A stretch of 64,000 bases of DNA from Anadara kagoshimensis (Eukaryota; Mollusca; Bivalvia; Arcoida; Arcidae), in the NCBI GenBank assembly GCA_021292105.1, contig CM037861.1:57085245-57149244 (forward strand), written 5' to 3'. Under the pieces are notes generated by a model. The model did no database searches, was not told the origin of the DNA, and was given only the letters and a program-made list of their open reading frames with translations. Below, piece by piece: positions 24,401-34,621 of the stretch (position 1 is the stretch's first letter; every line of letters starts with the position of its first letter). The position numbers and the translations under genes were made by a program.

Positions 24401-27056
24401 CCAGGCTCCAGTTTTATAATTATTCCTTAACTAAGATTTTACTCAACTAATATCTGGCAAATTTTGACATTATTACATGGTACCAGGTACTACAAATAAA
24501 GAATTTCAACAAATTCAAAACATACATGGTTAAGCTTAAAGTGATCGTCAATATGACACCTTCAAAATTCAAAATTCATGAAGGTCTTGAAAACCATAAG
24601 AATGACTTGTACACATATTCAGATTTCAAATTTGCCAGATTTAAGTTAAAAAGAATCTTAGTAAAAAAATTACTTTGAAACTGGTGCCAGGCTCTACTTT
24701 AAAGTTTAACATTTATTCCATAACTAGGATGCATAAATTGAAAAACCAAGTAAATTAAATATTTAAATAATTTTGTCAGTTTTGTATCTTTTGATGAATT
24801 TGAGGTATATCATTGCAAGAAAAAGGTTTTGAAAAATAAGTTTAGCAGAACCTGCTATATAATGCATCATCTCTGGTTTGAATGGAGATGTCGATCTATT
24901 CAGTTATGATGTCTTCAGTATTGCACAAAGTGCACTCTTCACCACAAATGACTAGAAATCCCTAACACCACAAATACTGGCCTCAGTTTCACAATCTTTT
25001 TCTACACTAAATTTGAGCAAATATTCAAATATTTTCTGGTACACCCTGAAAGTATATTAAGGTTACTTCATTACTTTGTCAATATACCAGCCATGTTGAT
25101 GCATTATTTGAGAATTAATCAATTCCAATTTTGGAAGACTGAAGTGAGACTAAAAGCCTAAGGGGCGTCTCGTTGCTGTGTAGAGTTTGAAACCATTAAA
25201 CTTGTCTAGTTGACATTTTATGTACAGACTGCCAGCCAATCAATATTAATGTACTAAGTGTAATCTGGGGTCGAAGGTTATCATTAAACGTTTTGCTGAT
25301 CATTATCGTATTGCATACAAGATTTTTTACTTGAGTTAGCAACAATATATTTAAATACCAGTTAGCTAATAAATAAATCATACATCTCTTTATCAAAATC
25401 AATCAATATTTAATTTGTCATGGATCAATACTCAGTTTTATATATAATTTAATTACATAGATATTCAGTACTGTAATGTTATGTATAGACATGTCATGTA
25501 TAAATACATATTGTAGCACTTAAGGCCAGTTGATACACTGTATAAAACTATTTATACCGCTTTTAACAAAGTTTAAGGGTATATAAGAATCACCCTATCT
25601 GTCTGTCAGCCTATCTATCTGTCAATCCCAATATTGTGTCTATTACATATCTTCTATATTTATGAATGGATTTTTATCAAACTTGACACAAATGTATACC
25701 AACATGAGATAATGTTTCACATTCCGAATTTTGTGTCCGTTCACCCGTCTGTCTGGCTGTTGTGGATGGGCGTATTTGTATTATATTTTGTCTTTATATC
25801 ACACCTGGTGCCTCAGTGGCCAAGTGGTTGAAAGTTAAAGCTAACAGATCACACAGCCCCTCACCACCTCACACAGCCCCTCACCGCCTCACACAGCTCC
25901 TCACACAGCCCCTCACCACCTCACACAGCCCCTCACCGCCTCACACAGCCCCTCACCGCCTCACACAGCTCCTCACCGCCTCACACATCCCCTCACCGCC
26001 TCACAGCCCCTCACCGCCTCACACAGCCCCTCACTGCCTCACACAGCCCCTCACCGCCTCACACAGCCCCTCACCGCCTCACACAGCCCCTCACCACCTA
26101 GGTTCAGTTTCCTCTCAAGACAGACCCCAATGTTTTCTCTAGGCACTCATATTTCCTCCACAATCCCAGAACTGACCAACTCTATATAAGTTCAAGAATC
26201 TTGACTGTTGCATCAATTCCAATATTACTTCACTCTACTCAGGCCCAATGTAATTATTTTATTTCTTGTATTTTATTAACAGGCAAACCGTTTACATCTG
26301 ACCTCGTTAGTCAACAGAATTGATCAGACGGAAGGTAAAGATGTAAAAACTGCCATCAAGGTGGACCAAAACCCACCAAATTACTGGTCTCAGTACAACA
26401 GGATCCATGGAAAGTTAGGATACATGCTAGGTCCAGGAAGTCCCAGAGACTATGCAATAAGACATAGTTATAATATAATTACAGGTAATACTAATAGTAT
26501 GTTATTAATATCTGAAACAAATTCGCCATTCCAGCTAGTCTTTAAATGATTTTTCTACAGATTTTACAATTCACTTGTTCAAATCTTTATTGAAATGTAC
26601 CCGCTAATACACATATATAGGTAGAAAATATATTATAACTCATAATGTTTGTATGAAACTATTATTTTCATAAAATTGATATAGGATACTTTTACATCCA
26701 ATCTTCCATTAAAACCGTCAATTTGCAGGAATATGTCAAATTACTCAATTTCTGCACAAACAAGCATGAGAGAAACCCATTAATTTATTATGAATATGAT
26801 TATATCCTTATTTCCAGAAAAACCATCAGTTTTGTGGGAAATTGTCAAACTATTTGATTAACATAATTCAACACAAGCAAGGGGTATGTAACATGTACTT
26901 GTGAACCCCATTATTTGTTTCAATCAATCAATCAATCAATCAATCTTTGTTTCAGGTGAGGATAATGGGCCTGCCTGGTCAGAACAGAACAGAAGAACAT
27001 CAGGAAACAGAGTATTAAATACAGCTAGGAGAGAACGGACTTCTATACTTAACTAA
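14259..27056 (+). CDS. Unrecognised 233-residue protein, four exons, possibly axonemal
   Basis: Coding exons 14259-14504, 21563-21715, 26283-26484 and 26956-27056 have GT-AG junctions in phases 0, 0 and 1. The joined frame is open for 234 codons and ends TAA; AATAAA follows at 27158-27163. I do not recognise the family. The protein is polar, rich in Tyr, Pro, Arg and Asn, with no signal peptide, membrane segment or low-complexity tract. Features: residues 1-82 include V-F-G-Q-G-K and many aromatic residues; residues 83-133 carry D-W-D-S-H-Y-T-G-T-F; the third exon carries P-P-N-Y-W-S-Q-Y-N-R and H-G-K-L-G-Y. Small Tyr/Pro-rich proteins of this kind are often microtubule-inner or sperm-tail proteins. 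A G-(K/R)-(L/F)-G-Y...P..R...S...G-E pattern recalls human C17orf98 from memory, too weakly for a name. I am confident it is a real gene, not of its role. Confidence 0.85.
14800..14880 (+). mobile_element. Dispersed repeat fragment (family R2)
   Basis: The segment 'atggatttt(g/t)atcaaactt' plus 'acaaatgtataccaacat' recurs at 25660-25740. Only short fragments are present, so the class cannot be assigned. Confidence 0.6.
16190..16900. repeat. Decayed tandem array, units of about 210-220 bp
   Basis: Three and a half units each start with 'taattc(c/t)ttatttcaatat', then hold 'cctacctcacccaatccactttgtcc' and 'ttaaacg', and end near 'ttaaag(a)agtaggtataa'. Divergence is high, so the duplication is old. 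The open frame at 16613-16858 is incidental. Confidence 0.75.
17001..17569. mobile_element. MITE with terminal inverted repeats and an internal 62-bp satellite
   Basis: The ends are inverted copies of about 25 bp (TACAGACCT...AACAC at the left, its complement at the right), flanked by TA. Inside, seven units of 62 bp ('ggtagctcatatcggaccc' plus 'tatctcgatagctacataac') run from 17046 to about 17485. A second, short copy of the element at 50043-50246 has a single, unexpanded core. Confidence 0.88.
19160..19290 (-). mobile_element. Dispersed repeat family R1, inverted copy
   Basis: The complement of the R1 core: ggactaat-type end, 'caaagtaaaaactttgaaactgac', 'aacacgtgaac' and 'gggaagtgagacc'. 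It is truncated before the hairpin block. A direct R1 copy lies only about 550 bp downstream. Confidence 0.75.
19375..19502. repeat. Tandem duplication, unit about 63 bp
   Basis: Two near-identical units start 'gttccatggtcaaatctaat' and end 'ctaaaggct(t/a)tgatttt', followed by the start of a third. Differences are a few substitutions. Confidence 0.85.
19690..19800 (-). other. tRNA-like (SINE head) remnant
   Basis: On the minus strand, an A-box-like block (AGTTCGGTCGGTAGAGCG) is followed about 30 bases later by a weak B box (GGTTAAGTCCC). It does not fold into a full cloverleaf by eye, so it is more likely a SINE head or tRNA-derived remnant than a gene. Confidence 0.4.
19838..19985 (+). mobile_element. 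Dispersed repeat family R1, copy 4
   Basis: Contains 'gtgcttacctttccggagca', the 'ctcacttcccc' block and the 'gattgtgattt' tail, in the same order as the other copies. Confidence 0.75.
20477..20738. mobile_element. Inverted-repeat element, family M2, copy 1
   Basis: The left end reads TAGGCAA..AACATTGACCTGTC and the right end is its near complement (GACAGGTTAAAGTTGTAAGCCTA), giving terminal inverted repeats of about 30 bp. An internal duplication of 'gtaatgtatggatgaatattcc' is present. Related copies: 22512-22740 and 30116-30366. Confidence 0.8.
21391..21426. repeat. (CA)n microsatellite
   Basis: An uninterrupted CA tract of about 36 bases, 137 bp upstream of exon 2 of the four-exon gene. 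Confidence 0.97.
21905..22150. repeat. Imperfect tandem duplication
   Basis: Two units of about 118 bp, each with 'aaagggaggt(t/a)actg(c/a)attaatagggat(a/c)aataactaaat', followed by a degraded third. Confidence 0.7.
22512..22740. mobile_element. Inverted-repeat element, family M2, copy 2
   Basis: Ends 'aggcaaacaacattaacttgtcc' and 'ggacaggtgaatgctgtttacct' are inverted complements. The interior carries 'gaatattcctgatgaaaggtcaa', as in copy 1. Confidence 0.8.
23765..23925 (+). mobile_element. S1 SINE body fragment
   Basis: Shares 'ggtttcctccaccatcc', 'aactgatcaac' and 'atcttgatgggac' with the bodies of fuller S1 copies. The tRNA-like head is poorly preserved. Confidence 0.6.
24405..24700. 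mobile_element. Palindromic MITE, family M3, copy 1
   Basis: The outer parts are inverted repeats ('aggctccagttt...ttaactaagattttactcaac' against 'agaatcttagtaaaaaaattactttgaaactggtgccaggct'). Related copies are at 41050-41297 and 62455-62680. No coding content. Confidence 0.7.
25660..25760 (+). mobile_element. Dispersed repeat fragment (family R2)
   Basis: Same segment as 14800-14880, extended by 'tttgtgtccgttcacccgtctg'. Confidence 0.6.
25803..26250 (+). mobile_element. S1 SINE with a minisatellite between A and B boxes
   Basis: The A-box head (GCCTCAGTGGCCAAGTGGTT at about 25810-25829) and the 'cctaggttcagtttcc' B-box region (from about 26097) are those of family S1. The usual short spacer is replaced by about 12 units of a 20-bp repeat. 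The body ends 'gaatcttgactgttgcatc...actctactcaggccc'. Confidence 0.8.
25849..26098. repeat. 20-bp minisatellite inside a SINE
   Basis: About 12 units of tcacacagcccctcaccgcc with minor variants (acc/gcc; two shortened units). It creates a spurious open frame rich in H, S, P and L at 25762-26142. Confidence 0.95.
26485..26955 (+). other. Intron 3 of the four-exon gene
   Basis: AT-rich 471-bp intron with a (CAAT)n run at about 26920-26944, just before the acceptor. Confidence 0.8.
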
Positions 27057-28540
27057 AACGTTAATGTCTATTTCATGTGGAGATAATAATTTGCTATATA
27101 CATGTATGACTAAATGTCAATGTTGATTCCATGTGGAGAGAACAGACTTCTATACTAAATAAATGTGAACGTCCACTTCATGTGGTACATATTCCTGTTG
27201 TTAATGAGAATGTATGAGTTTAAAATCAAGCCCATCAGTAAAAGGATTATGTGTGTAACCCATAGATTTCCATTATTATGAGGCTATCAGGAAGTGTCCT
27301 GTTAAACATGTCCAGAGAAACCACTATTAAACCACTAAATGAAACACTTAAAAGTTTGGAAAACTGTGGAAACAACTGATTTCACATATGTTTTTTAAAG
27401 TGTTATTGAATTAGTGCCTTTGTTCGAGTTTGTATTTCATGCTGTCCAAAGAAACCATGGAAATTAAAGCACTGCAAACCTTGGAATACCATGGAAACAA
27501 CCAAGTTGACAACTAAAAGTATTGTTAAATTACAGTAAATTTGTGTTTTTTTAATCTGTTTTGTGAGAAATTGTTTGGATATGCTGTATAGTTATTATGG
27601 AAACAGAAATTCCATGAAAATAATATAGATTTTACAGTTGTCTTTTTGGTGTTGTTGAAATATAGTGAATTTTTATTGTCAAATATCTGTTTTTGTGAGA
27701 ATGAGTGTTGATCTGTGGTTTATATTTTTATGAGATTTTTTTAGTGAGAATGAGTTTGTTAATCTGTGGTTTATATTTTTGTGAGATTTTTTTAGTGAGA
27801 ATGAGTTTGTTGATCTGTGGTTTATGTTTTTGTGAGAATGAGTTTGTTGATCTGTGGTTTATATTTTTGTGAGAATGATGTTGTTAATCTGTAGTTTATA
27901 TTTTTATGAGATTTTTAACAAACATACATGTATAGACAGTATTAATTTAAAAACTTAATCAAACATACAGGTCGGAATAGAAATGTGTACATGTATATTT
28001 TTATGACAATTTTTCAAAAGCTTGGACTTTAAACGACATTCTCGAATGAAGATTGTGAGTCACTCACTAGATTACTTATTATATTTTGGAATCTTTCATG
28101 CTGGATATGAGCGAGACCTGCTAATACCAGCAATTTACACAGCCAGATTTTACTATATATAGGGCATAAAATAAAAAAAGTTCTGCATATATTAACATTT
28201 TGACTCATTGGAACCAGAGGCATTTTTAAAATACAGATTTAAATGTTACTGGCAGAACAATCTTTCCAAGTCCATTTTTCATTTTATTAACATTGTTTTT
28301 CTAAAAGTTAAACATTTGGTAAACACCTCTGTTTTTAATTAACTCTGTTTTTATAGCCCATAAAATAAACGTTGTATGGTGAAAAAAACTTATTTCAGTT
28401 TTTAACACAATTATCAACTATGGTAACCAAAAGCAACAAATGACTGATGTTGTTGAGGATGTGAATTATTTATTTATAAGCCAAATAAAAGCCTTCTAAA
28501 ATTGTAAAGTGTTTATGTTTAATCATAATAAACCTAGTAT
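27057..28540. other. 3' region of the four-exon gene and intergenic DNA
   Basis: Begins with the untranslated end, in which 'catgtggagaga/taa' segments recur, and AATAAA at 27158-27163. At 27690-27920 a loose tandem repeat of 'gtgagaatgagtttgttgatctgtggtttatattttt' occurs about four times. No other gene was seen. Confidence 0.65.
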
Positions 28541-28552
28541 AGATGGATACTG

Positions 28553-28725
28553 ATATAGTTGAACCTGCTTTAAAGGTCACCTCTATATACAGACCATCTG
28601 CTTTTAAAGGTTGGTAAAATTTTATCCCAATTGCTTTTATGCATGTTCTGTGAACCTGTATATAAGGGTCACCTGTCCATAAAGACAACTTTTACTGGTT
28701 CCCTTGGATGGCCTTTATATTATAT
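28553..28725. mobile_element. MITE family M1, copy 1 (degraded)
   Basis: Holds the family signature of repeated 'aaagg(c/t)(c/t)acct' modules, 'ttttatcccaattgc' and 'tttactggttccc'. The ends are weaker than in 31926-32107 and 32790-32973. Confidence 0.7.
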
Positions 28726-29187
28726 AAGTATGACTAGTTATAGAGTTATACTGTATAAATATATTAAAGATCACTTTGAATCACAAAGCTTATTAAGAAT
28801 CATAAAACATTCAATTAACTTGAATTACAACTCTTACATTACATCTTGACGGTAATTTATGGTGAGAGCAAAATGGATATGCATAGATATAGACAACACC
28901 AAAAGTTTACTCTTCACTTCTTTACCCCAGCAAAAGGAAAGAAAGAGAGTAAAATGTCATTTTAAGGCCCGACTCATCCTGATCTTTTAAGACGAGTATA
29001 ACCATCTATCAACATGCTGGCACTGAAGTCCTCTATTTTGACATGTACTTGGTATATAGAATATTCATACCAAGCTGACTAAAACATATAAGGATTTACA
29101 GAAAACTCATACCAAGCAATGCTTAGTGAGTTTATTGCATATCAACTTGTGCCTAAAGATTGGAACTGAGCAGAGTAATAGTGTTTC

Positions 29188-29400
29188 AGCCAAAGTCAAG
29201 ACTCTTTCAATTATATCGAGATGGTCAATTCAGAGAGGGTGGAGAAAACTATAGTGCTTGGCAAAATCCACTTGACAAGAGAACTAACAAACTTTTTTTA
29301 ACACTATGATTTGTCAGAGTTGGATTCAAAACTTGTTGGTGTGAGGCGCTATAATCTTTAAGCACATGTTTTAGACCACTCGACTACCAAGGCCCCTTAT
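29188..29400 (-). mobile_element. S1 SINE copy, minus orientation
   Basis: On the minus strand the head reads GGCCTTGGTAGTCGAGTGGT (A box), then a B-box-like 'gttttgaatccaac', then a body ending 'cagtcaag'-type sequence. Orientation and order match 38035-38347. Confidence 0.75.
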
Positions 29401-31925
29401 GCCTGAAGATAGTCTAGCTTATGTTTAGTGTGTGCACATAAATCTTTTGACAACTTGATTGTACTGTGTCATATACCAGCATGTTTCAACTTCCTGTTAA
29501 CCTATATGTATAAAAAGCTTGGGCATAAATTATTCAAAGTATGCCTAGCATACATAAGATAAACCATCAAGATGTGTCATCTGTATTTTCCTGGCAAGAA
29601 ATAAAATACAATGGAATCTGTTTATATCCAGTCAAAACATTTTGTTTCCATTGGAGTATCAATGAAGGAATATTAATGATAAGTTTTCAGTTTATTAAGT
29701 TTCAGTCTTCACAGCTTCTACTGTAGTTCAGTTACGACAAGTGTTTGGTTCACTAGGGTTCAAATGACAAAAAGATACAGTAACAGAATGAAATACATAA
29801 TTCAATATCAATTTGAAAAACTTTATTTTCTCAAAAACACCTTTAAGCATTCTAAGTGCAATAACAGATAGTGTTACTGTTTCCATAATTAAAGACTTAC
29901 AATGTTTAAAATCTATACAGATATAACTTTTCTTACCAAATAATTTTGATTTCATGACAAAACAGATTCCATAATCCATAGCAAAAACATTTGAAAACAA
30001 GTTGCTGTTTCAACATATAAAGTAAAGTTGCAATAAATTTGTAAGATATATACAATAAAATATGTGATTATCTCCTTAATGTGGCCTCATTTGTGTTTAT
30101 ATAGGCATACTGTTGTAGGCAAACAAAACTGACCGGTCTGCTTGATCTATTGTAGGAGGACCTACCCAATACATGGGTAGTTATAAAGATTTAAAGTTAC
30201 CGTAATACATACACAATGCATTTATCTACGCTTTGAAAATAGTGTTTCTCATTAAGTACGGTAGACAAAAAAAACCCCACTTATGTTTCCTATACATAAA
30301 TGTATGGGTCCTTATAAATATTTTAATTAAGGGTCAATCCGACAGGTCAATGTTGTCTGTCTACATATCAATACAATGTTATGTACTGTAAACAGACCAA
30401 TAATTCTGGCATAGGAAAATAATGTTCAGAGAAGTAAAATATTTTTAATAATTTAGGCCAATAACTGTACACTGTATACTATCAGAAAACAAGAAATATT
30501 GATTACAAATTGTGACAAGACACTAAATATTTGAAAAAATACCATTTTCAAGAAAAAAAATTTTGCAAGTGCATTTAATATACAAATAACCTAAAGGGCA
30601 TTAATACTACATAAATTTTAATGTACCAATTTGCCTCTAAAATTAGATAAAACAGGTTTATATACTTTAATAGATAACAATACTATACTGTGAATATATA
30701 AAGTTTAATTTTGTGACGCCTTTCTTTTGAAAATTCATATTGCATGATTGGTTTCTTTATTACCACTTAAATTTTTTTCTGAAATTTGATTCTTTAATAT
30801 ACCGGTAATCATAAATAGAGACAAATAATTCTTTTGTGAACACATACATGCATTACACAAAGCAATAACATCATGATCAATATATGTTACATGTATAGTC
30901 TGTCGGAGGTATATCTGGCAGTGTTTATAACCACACAACTGTCTATAGTAGGCCAAAACAGTAAATAAAGAATCAATCCCGATACAAAATATGTGATACT
31001 GTCCTAAATTTCAAAACTAGCCTTGGAGAAATTGAGTGAGTAAGCGTCTTGGCAGAACAATGTCAAAATTTTTAAAAAAAAATTAGCCACTGTTTGTTTA
31101 TCCTAATTCAGAGAAAGCAAAAATTATAGATTTGTACACATCCTATTGATAATTTGAATATTTGCAGTTTTGTATTCTCTGAAGTAGGCTAAACAGACAG
31201 TAATTTCAACATGATGTAAAATACATTACAATTAAAACATCAGCTATATATATAAAACAACAAGTTGTGTGATCATCTGAAATATTGCTTAATTTTAAAA
31301 TTATCCAAGTTAAACTGAAGGAGTTGATTCTTTGGATTTAATCATACAAAGTGTACATCCAAATTGGGTTTCTACACATTTGAAATTATTGGTAGCCAAA
31401 TTTCTGAAATATGTGAGACATAGTCCTTTTCAAAGTATTTTTTCAAATAGGTTACTGTTTGAAAGAATTTCTCAGAAAGTAGTAGCCAATGAGGATTTTG
31501 GCTACCAGAAATGAAAAGATAATATGTATTGTTTTATGATAAATCATAGATCGGTCTGCACATTTGCCAACAGGTCACATCTAGGTATTAAACTCTGACA
31601 ATCACTGAATTATAGCTTATCTTGCACAAATGTTTTGAACACCAATCGTAAAATATAAGTGAAAATCAGCACCAAGTTGAAACAGAAAAAAAAAAATTTT
31701 TTTTAAAGACAATATGCATAAGCAAAATTTGAAACAGAATATTAATATTTACAATGAATTAATATTTAAAATGTATAAATATATTAGATATTATTTAGAT
31801 GTAATATTTTATATGCCCTTTTATAACCCGTCATCAACAGATCAGATAAAATATAAATTACAAAATTCATATCTTGCTACATTCAGTTTTTAACTCTACT
31901 TGCATCCACTATACTCGGTACTGGT
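29401..31925. other. Intergenic AT-rich DNA with one M2 copy
   Basis: Open frames at 29541-29726, 29728-30000, 30735-30956 and 31332-31514 show no domain, repeat or splice logic. One M2 element lies at 30116-30366. Confidence 0.55.
30116..30366. mobile_element. Inverted-repeat element, family M2, copy 3
   Basis: Ends 'taggcaaacaaaactgacc' and 'ggtcaatgttgtctgtcta' are inverted complements; the interior is diverged from copies 1 and 2. Confidence 0.7.
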
Positions 31926-32107
31926 ATATAGTCCAACCCATCTTAAAAGTCACCTCTATATAAGAGCCACCTGCTTAAAGGTCTGTAGAATTGTATCCCA
32001 ATTCTTCTTTATTCATATTATTTGAACCTGTATATAAAGGCCACCTGCCCACAAAGACCACTTTTACTGGTTCCTTTAAGTGGCCTTTATAGACTGGATT
32101 GACTATA
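31926..32107. mobile_element. MITE family M1, copy 2
   Basis: Terminal inverted repeats TATAGTCCAACCC and GGATTGACTATA bracket 182 bp with several 'aaggccacctgc' modules. A TA dinucleotide at each end fits a TA target site. Confidence 0.85.
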
Positions 32108-32112
32108 CATGT

Positions 32113-32325
32113 ATTTTAATTCCACATACATCCATTATACTAGGAAGATTTTCTTAAATCCACATACATACACTATACCAAATATGTTTTTAATTCCACT
32201 CACATTCACTATACCAAATATGTTTTTAATTCCACTCACATTCACTATACCAAATATGTCTTTAATTTCACTCACATTCACTATACCAAATATGTTTTTA
32301 ATTCCACTCACATTCACTATACTGG
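32113..32325. repeat. 36-bp minisatellite
   Basis: About five to six units of 'ttttaattccactcacattc' plus 'actataccaaatatg' directly follow the M1 element. It explains the repetitive open frames on both strands. Confidence 0.93.
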
Positions 32326-32789
32326 GTATTATTTATTACAAAGAAGAATTTAGACAACTTAAATATAACTGCCCTCAAATTATCCTGGATAACTTGCAGG
32401 TCATTAATTTGCCCCACAACTATTTTTCAATATCACTTGGTTGAATTTCTTAATTCAAGAACCCATCAGTAAAAATCAAAGGTTTTAGCACCTAACTATA
32501 TATCAAAAACAATTTGGAATTTGGATTTGTTTTACTTTGAGGTAAGTTGGCAAGATTAACACACTCCTGAAGATTATGAAATCAAAAATACCAGTATTCC
32601 ATTTTAAAGTAATTAAATTACATTTACACTAATGAACTCCCCACAAACCTTAAATAAAAGAACACAAATACATGTATAATGAAATGTCAGTACTCCTAGA
32701 AATCAACTATAAGTAAACATTTCTGAGTTACAGTATTAAAGTTTTACCATCTACTTTTGTTTTGTTTTTTGTTATTTTGGTATACCTGA

Positions 32790-32973
32790 TACAGTCCAAC
32801 CTGCCTTAAAGGCTGTCTCTATATAAGGCCCACCTGCTTATAAAGGCCAGTAGAATTGTATCCTAATTGTTCTTTATTCATATTATTTGAACCTGTATAA
32901 AAAAGGCCACCTGCCTATAAAGGCCACTTTAACTGGTTTCCTTGGGTGGCCTTTATAGACAGGATTGACTGTA
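32790..32973. mobile_element. MITE family M1, copy 3
   Basis: Ends TACAGTCCAACCTG and CAGGATTGACTGTA are inverted repeats of about 14 bp with two mismatches. The 184-bp interior matches copy 2 closely. It abuts the tandem duplicates of the SLC38A10 terminal exon. Confidence 0.9.
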
Positions 32974-32975
32974 AT

Positions 32976-33290
32976 AGTATTCTACTTATGTTTATATTTC
33001 AGTGATCTAAATGCACCAAATACTGTCCACAGGATGATGTGATTGCCGTTTGTCGATTTCTTTTGTCTAGTTATGTTTTGGTTTTTGGTATACTAGTATT
33101 CTACTCGTCTTTATATTTCAGTGATCTAAATGCATTAATACCAACCACAGGATGATGTGATTGACGTTTGTCGATTTCTTTTGTCCAGTTATGTTTTGGT
33201 TATTGGCATACTAGTATTCTACTCGTCTTTATATTTCAGTGATCTAAATGCATTAATACCAACCACAGGATGATGTGATTGACGTTTGTC
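32976..33290 (-). repeat. Tandem duplication of the SLC38A10 terminal coding segment
   Basis: About 2.6 units of 118-119 bp start at 32976, 33095 and 33213. On the minus strand each unit carries the last codons of the corrected SLC38A10 frame, including the segment translating to D-K-R-Q-S-H-H-P-V, and its TAG. Only the unit at the high end joins the gene in frame; the other two lie behind the stop. The lowest unit is the most diverged. Confidence 0.88.
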
Positions 33291-34621
33291 AATATTCTTT
33301 AAAGCTTCATATAATAACTGATCGTCCTCATTACCTCCTTCATCAAAACTTAATTTTTTCCTTCTCATTTCATCATTTTTGCCTTTCTTACTATCATCTA
33401 TGTTTCCTTTATGTGTCTCCTTTTGTCGTTTTCTTTGTTGTTTGTATTATCAGTGTCTCTCTTTTGTCTGTTTAATGGTTTATCTTCCTGATATGGTTTG
33501 TCTTTCTGTACCTCATCCAGTACTTTCTGAATTTCATTCATTGCCTGTTGAAGCTTACTTTTATCCTCAGCTATTTGTGCCTTCTCATTCTGAATTTGAA
33601 CACCATTAGGGTTTTTACCACCTAAATTATTTGCTTGCTGTTGGCCTTCAATATTCTGTTGTTGATTGTTTTGTTGTTGTCCTTGAACAACTGCTTGCTG
33701 TTTAAGTGGCACACCTTGTTGGCCTTGAGCAACTAGTTGTTGTTGTTGGCCTTGTATGGCTGCTGGCTGTTGCTGCACTTTTTGTACAATTTGTTGTTGT
33801 CCCTCAGCAGCTGCTTGGTTTTGTCCCTGAGCCATTACTTGTTGTTTCTGCGCTTGCAGTCCAACTTGCCCCTGTTGTCCCTGTACACCTACTTGCTGTT
33901 GTCCTTGAGCAGCAACTTGTTGTTGCATTCCTTGCTGTGCAACAGGTTGTTGTTGTACAACCTGCTGACCTTGACCTGCTAGTTGCTGTGCAATATGTCC
34001 TTCACCTGCTGGTTGTTGTCCTTGATTAACTTTATTTTGTTGTACTGCCTGTTGAATTTGATCTGCTGACTGTTGTGCTACCTGCTGACCTTGACCTAAT
34101 ACTGGTTGCTGTGCAACCTGCTGTTGTCCTTGGTTAACTCCAGGCTGTTGAACAACCTGTTGACCTTGACCTAATGCTGGTTGCTGTGCAACCTGCTGCT
34201 GTCCTTGGTTACCTCCAGGCTGTTGAACTACCTGTTGACCTTGACCTAATGCTTGTTGTTGTGCTACATGCTGTTGTCCTTGGTTAACTCCAGGCTGTTG
34301 AACTACCTGTTGACCTTGACCTAATGCTGGATGCTGTGCTACCTGCTGTTGCCCTTGGTTACCTCCAGGCTGTTGAACTACCTGTTGACCTTGACCTAAT
34401 GCTGACTGCTGTGCAACCTGCTGTTGTCCTTGGTTACCTCCAGGCTGTTGAACAACCTGTTGACCTTGACCTAATACTGGCTGCTGTGCAACCTGCTGTT
34501 GTCCTTGGTTACCTCCAGGCTGTTGAACAACCTGTTGACCTTGACCTAATACTGGCTGCTGAACAACCTCCTGTTGTCCTTGTTGCTGTACAAGCGGCTG
34601 CCCTGGCTCTACTTTTTCACC
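33219..34621 (-). CDS. SLC38A10: SLC38A10 exon 14: Gln-rich repeat tail with a frameshift near its end
   Basis: The terminal exon starts after a TTGTAG acceptor. It encodes a Gln-rich tail built from 25-residue units (QQPGGNQGQQQVAQ plus a P-V-L-G-Q-G-Q-Q-V-V half), then a less regular Q-rich part, then a charged segment with N-E-I-Q-K-V-L-D-E-V. As given, the frame ends at 33398-33400. One extra A in either adjacent A-run (near 33421-33434) opens about 65 more codons to a TAG at 33219-33221. That part is charged, then carries L-Y-E-A-L-K-N and H-P-V-V-G-I-N. The V-V-G-I-N block resembles the C-terminus of vertebrate SLC38A10 as I remember it, so the longer frame is preferred. Confidence 0.85.

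Larger units (their letters stand above)
21716..26282 (+). other. Intron 2 of the four-exon gene (4.6 kb)
   Basis: Contains a 'aagggaggt(t/a)act' duplication (21905-22150), M2 copy 2, S1 fragments, a palindromic element (24405-24700), an R2 fragment and the SINE with an internal minisatellite (25803-26250). No coding exon was seen apart from the gene's own. Confidence 0.75.

Noticed and set aside
25762..26142. 126-codon frame of H, S, P, L and T repeats
   Set aside because: It is produced by the 20-bp minisatellite in the SINE; it has no start context or conserved flanks.
14259..27056. Naming the four-exon gene C17orf98
   Set aside because: Only a loose motif resemblance from memory; exon lengths and the N-terminus do not clearly agree.
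29728..30000. 90-codon hydrophobic minus frame
   Set aside because: No signal, domain, splice or repeat evidence; the composition is that of random AT-rich DNA.
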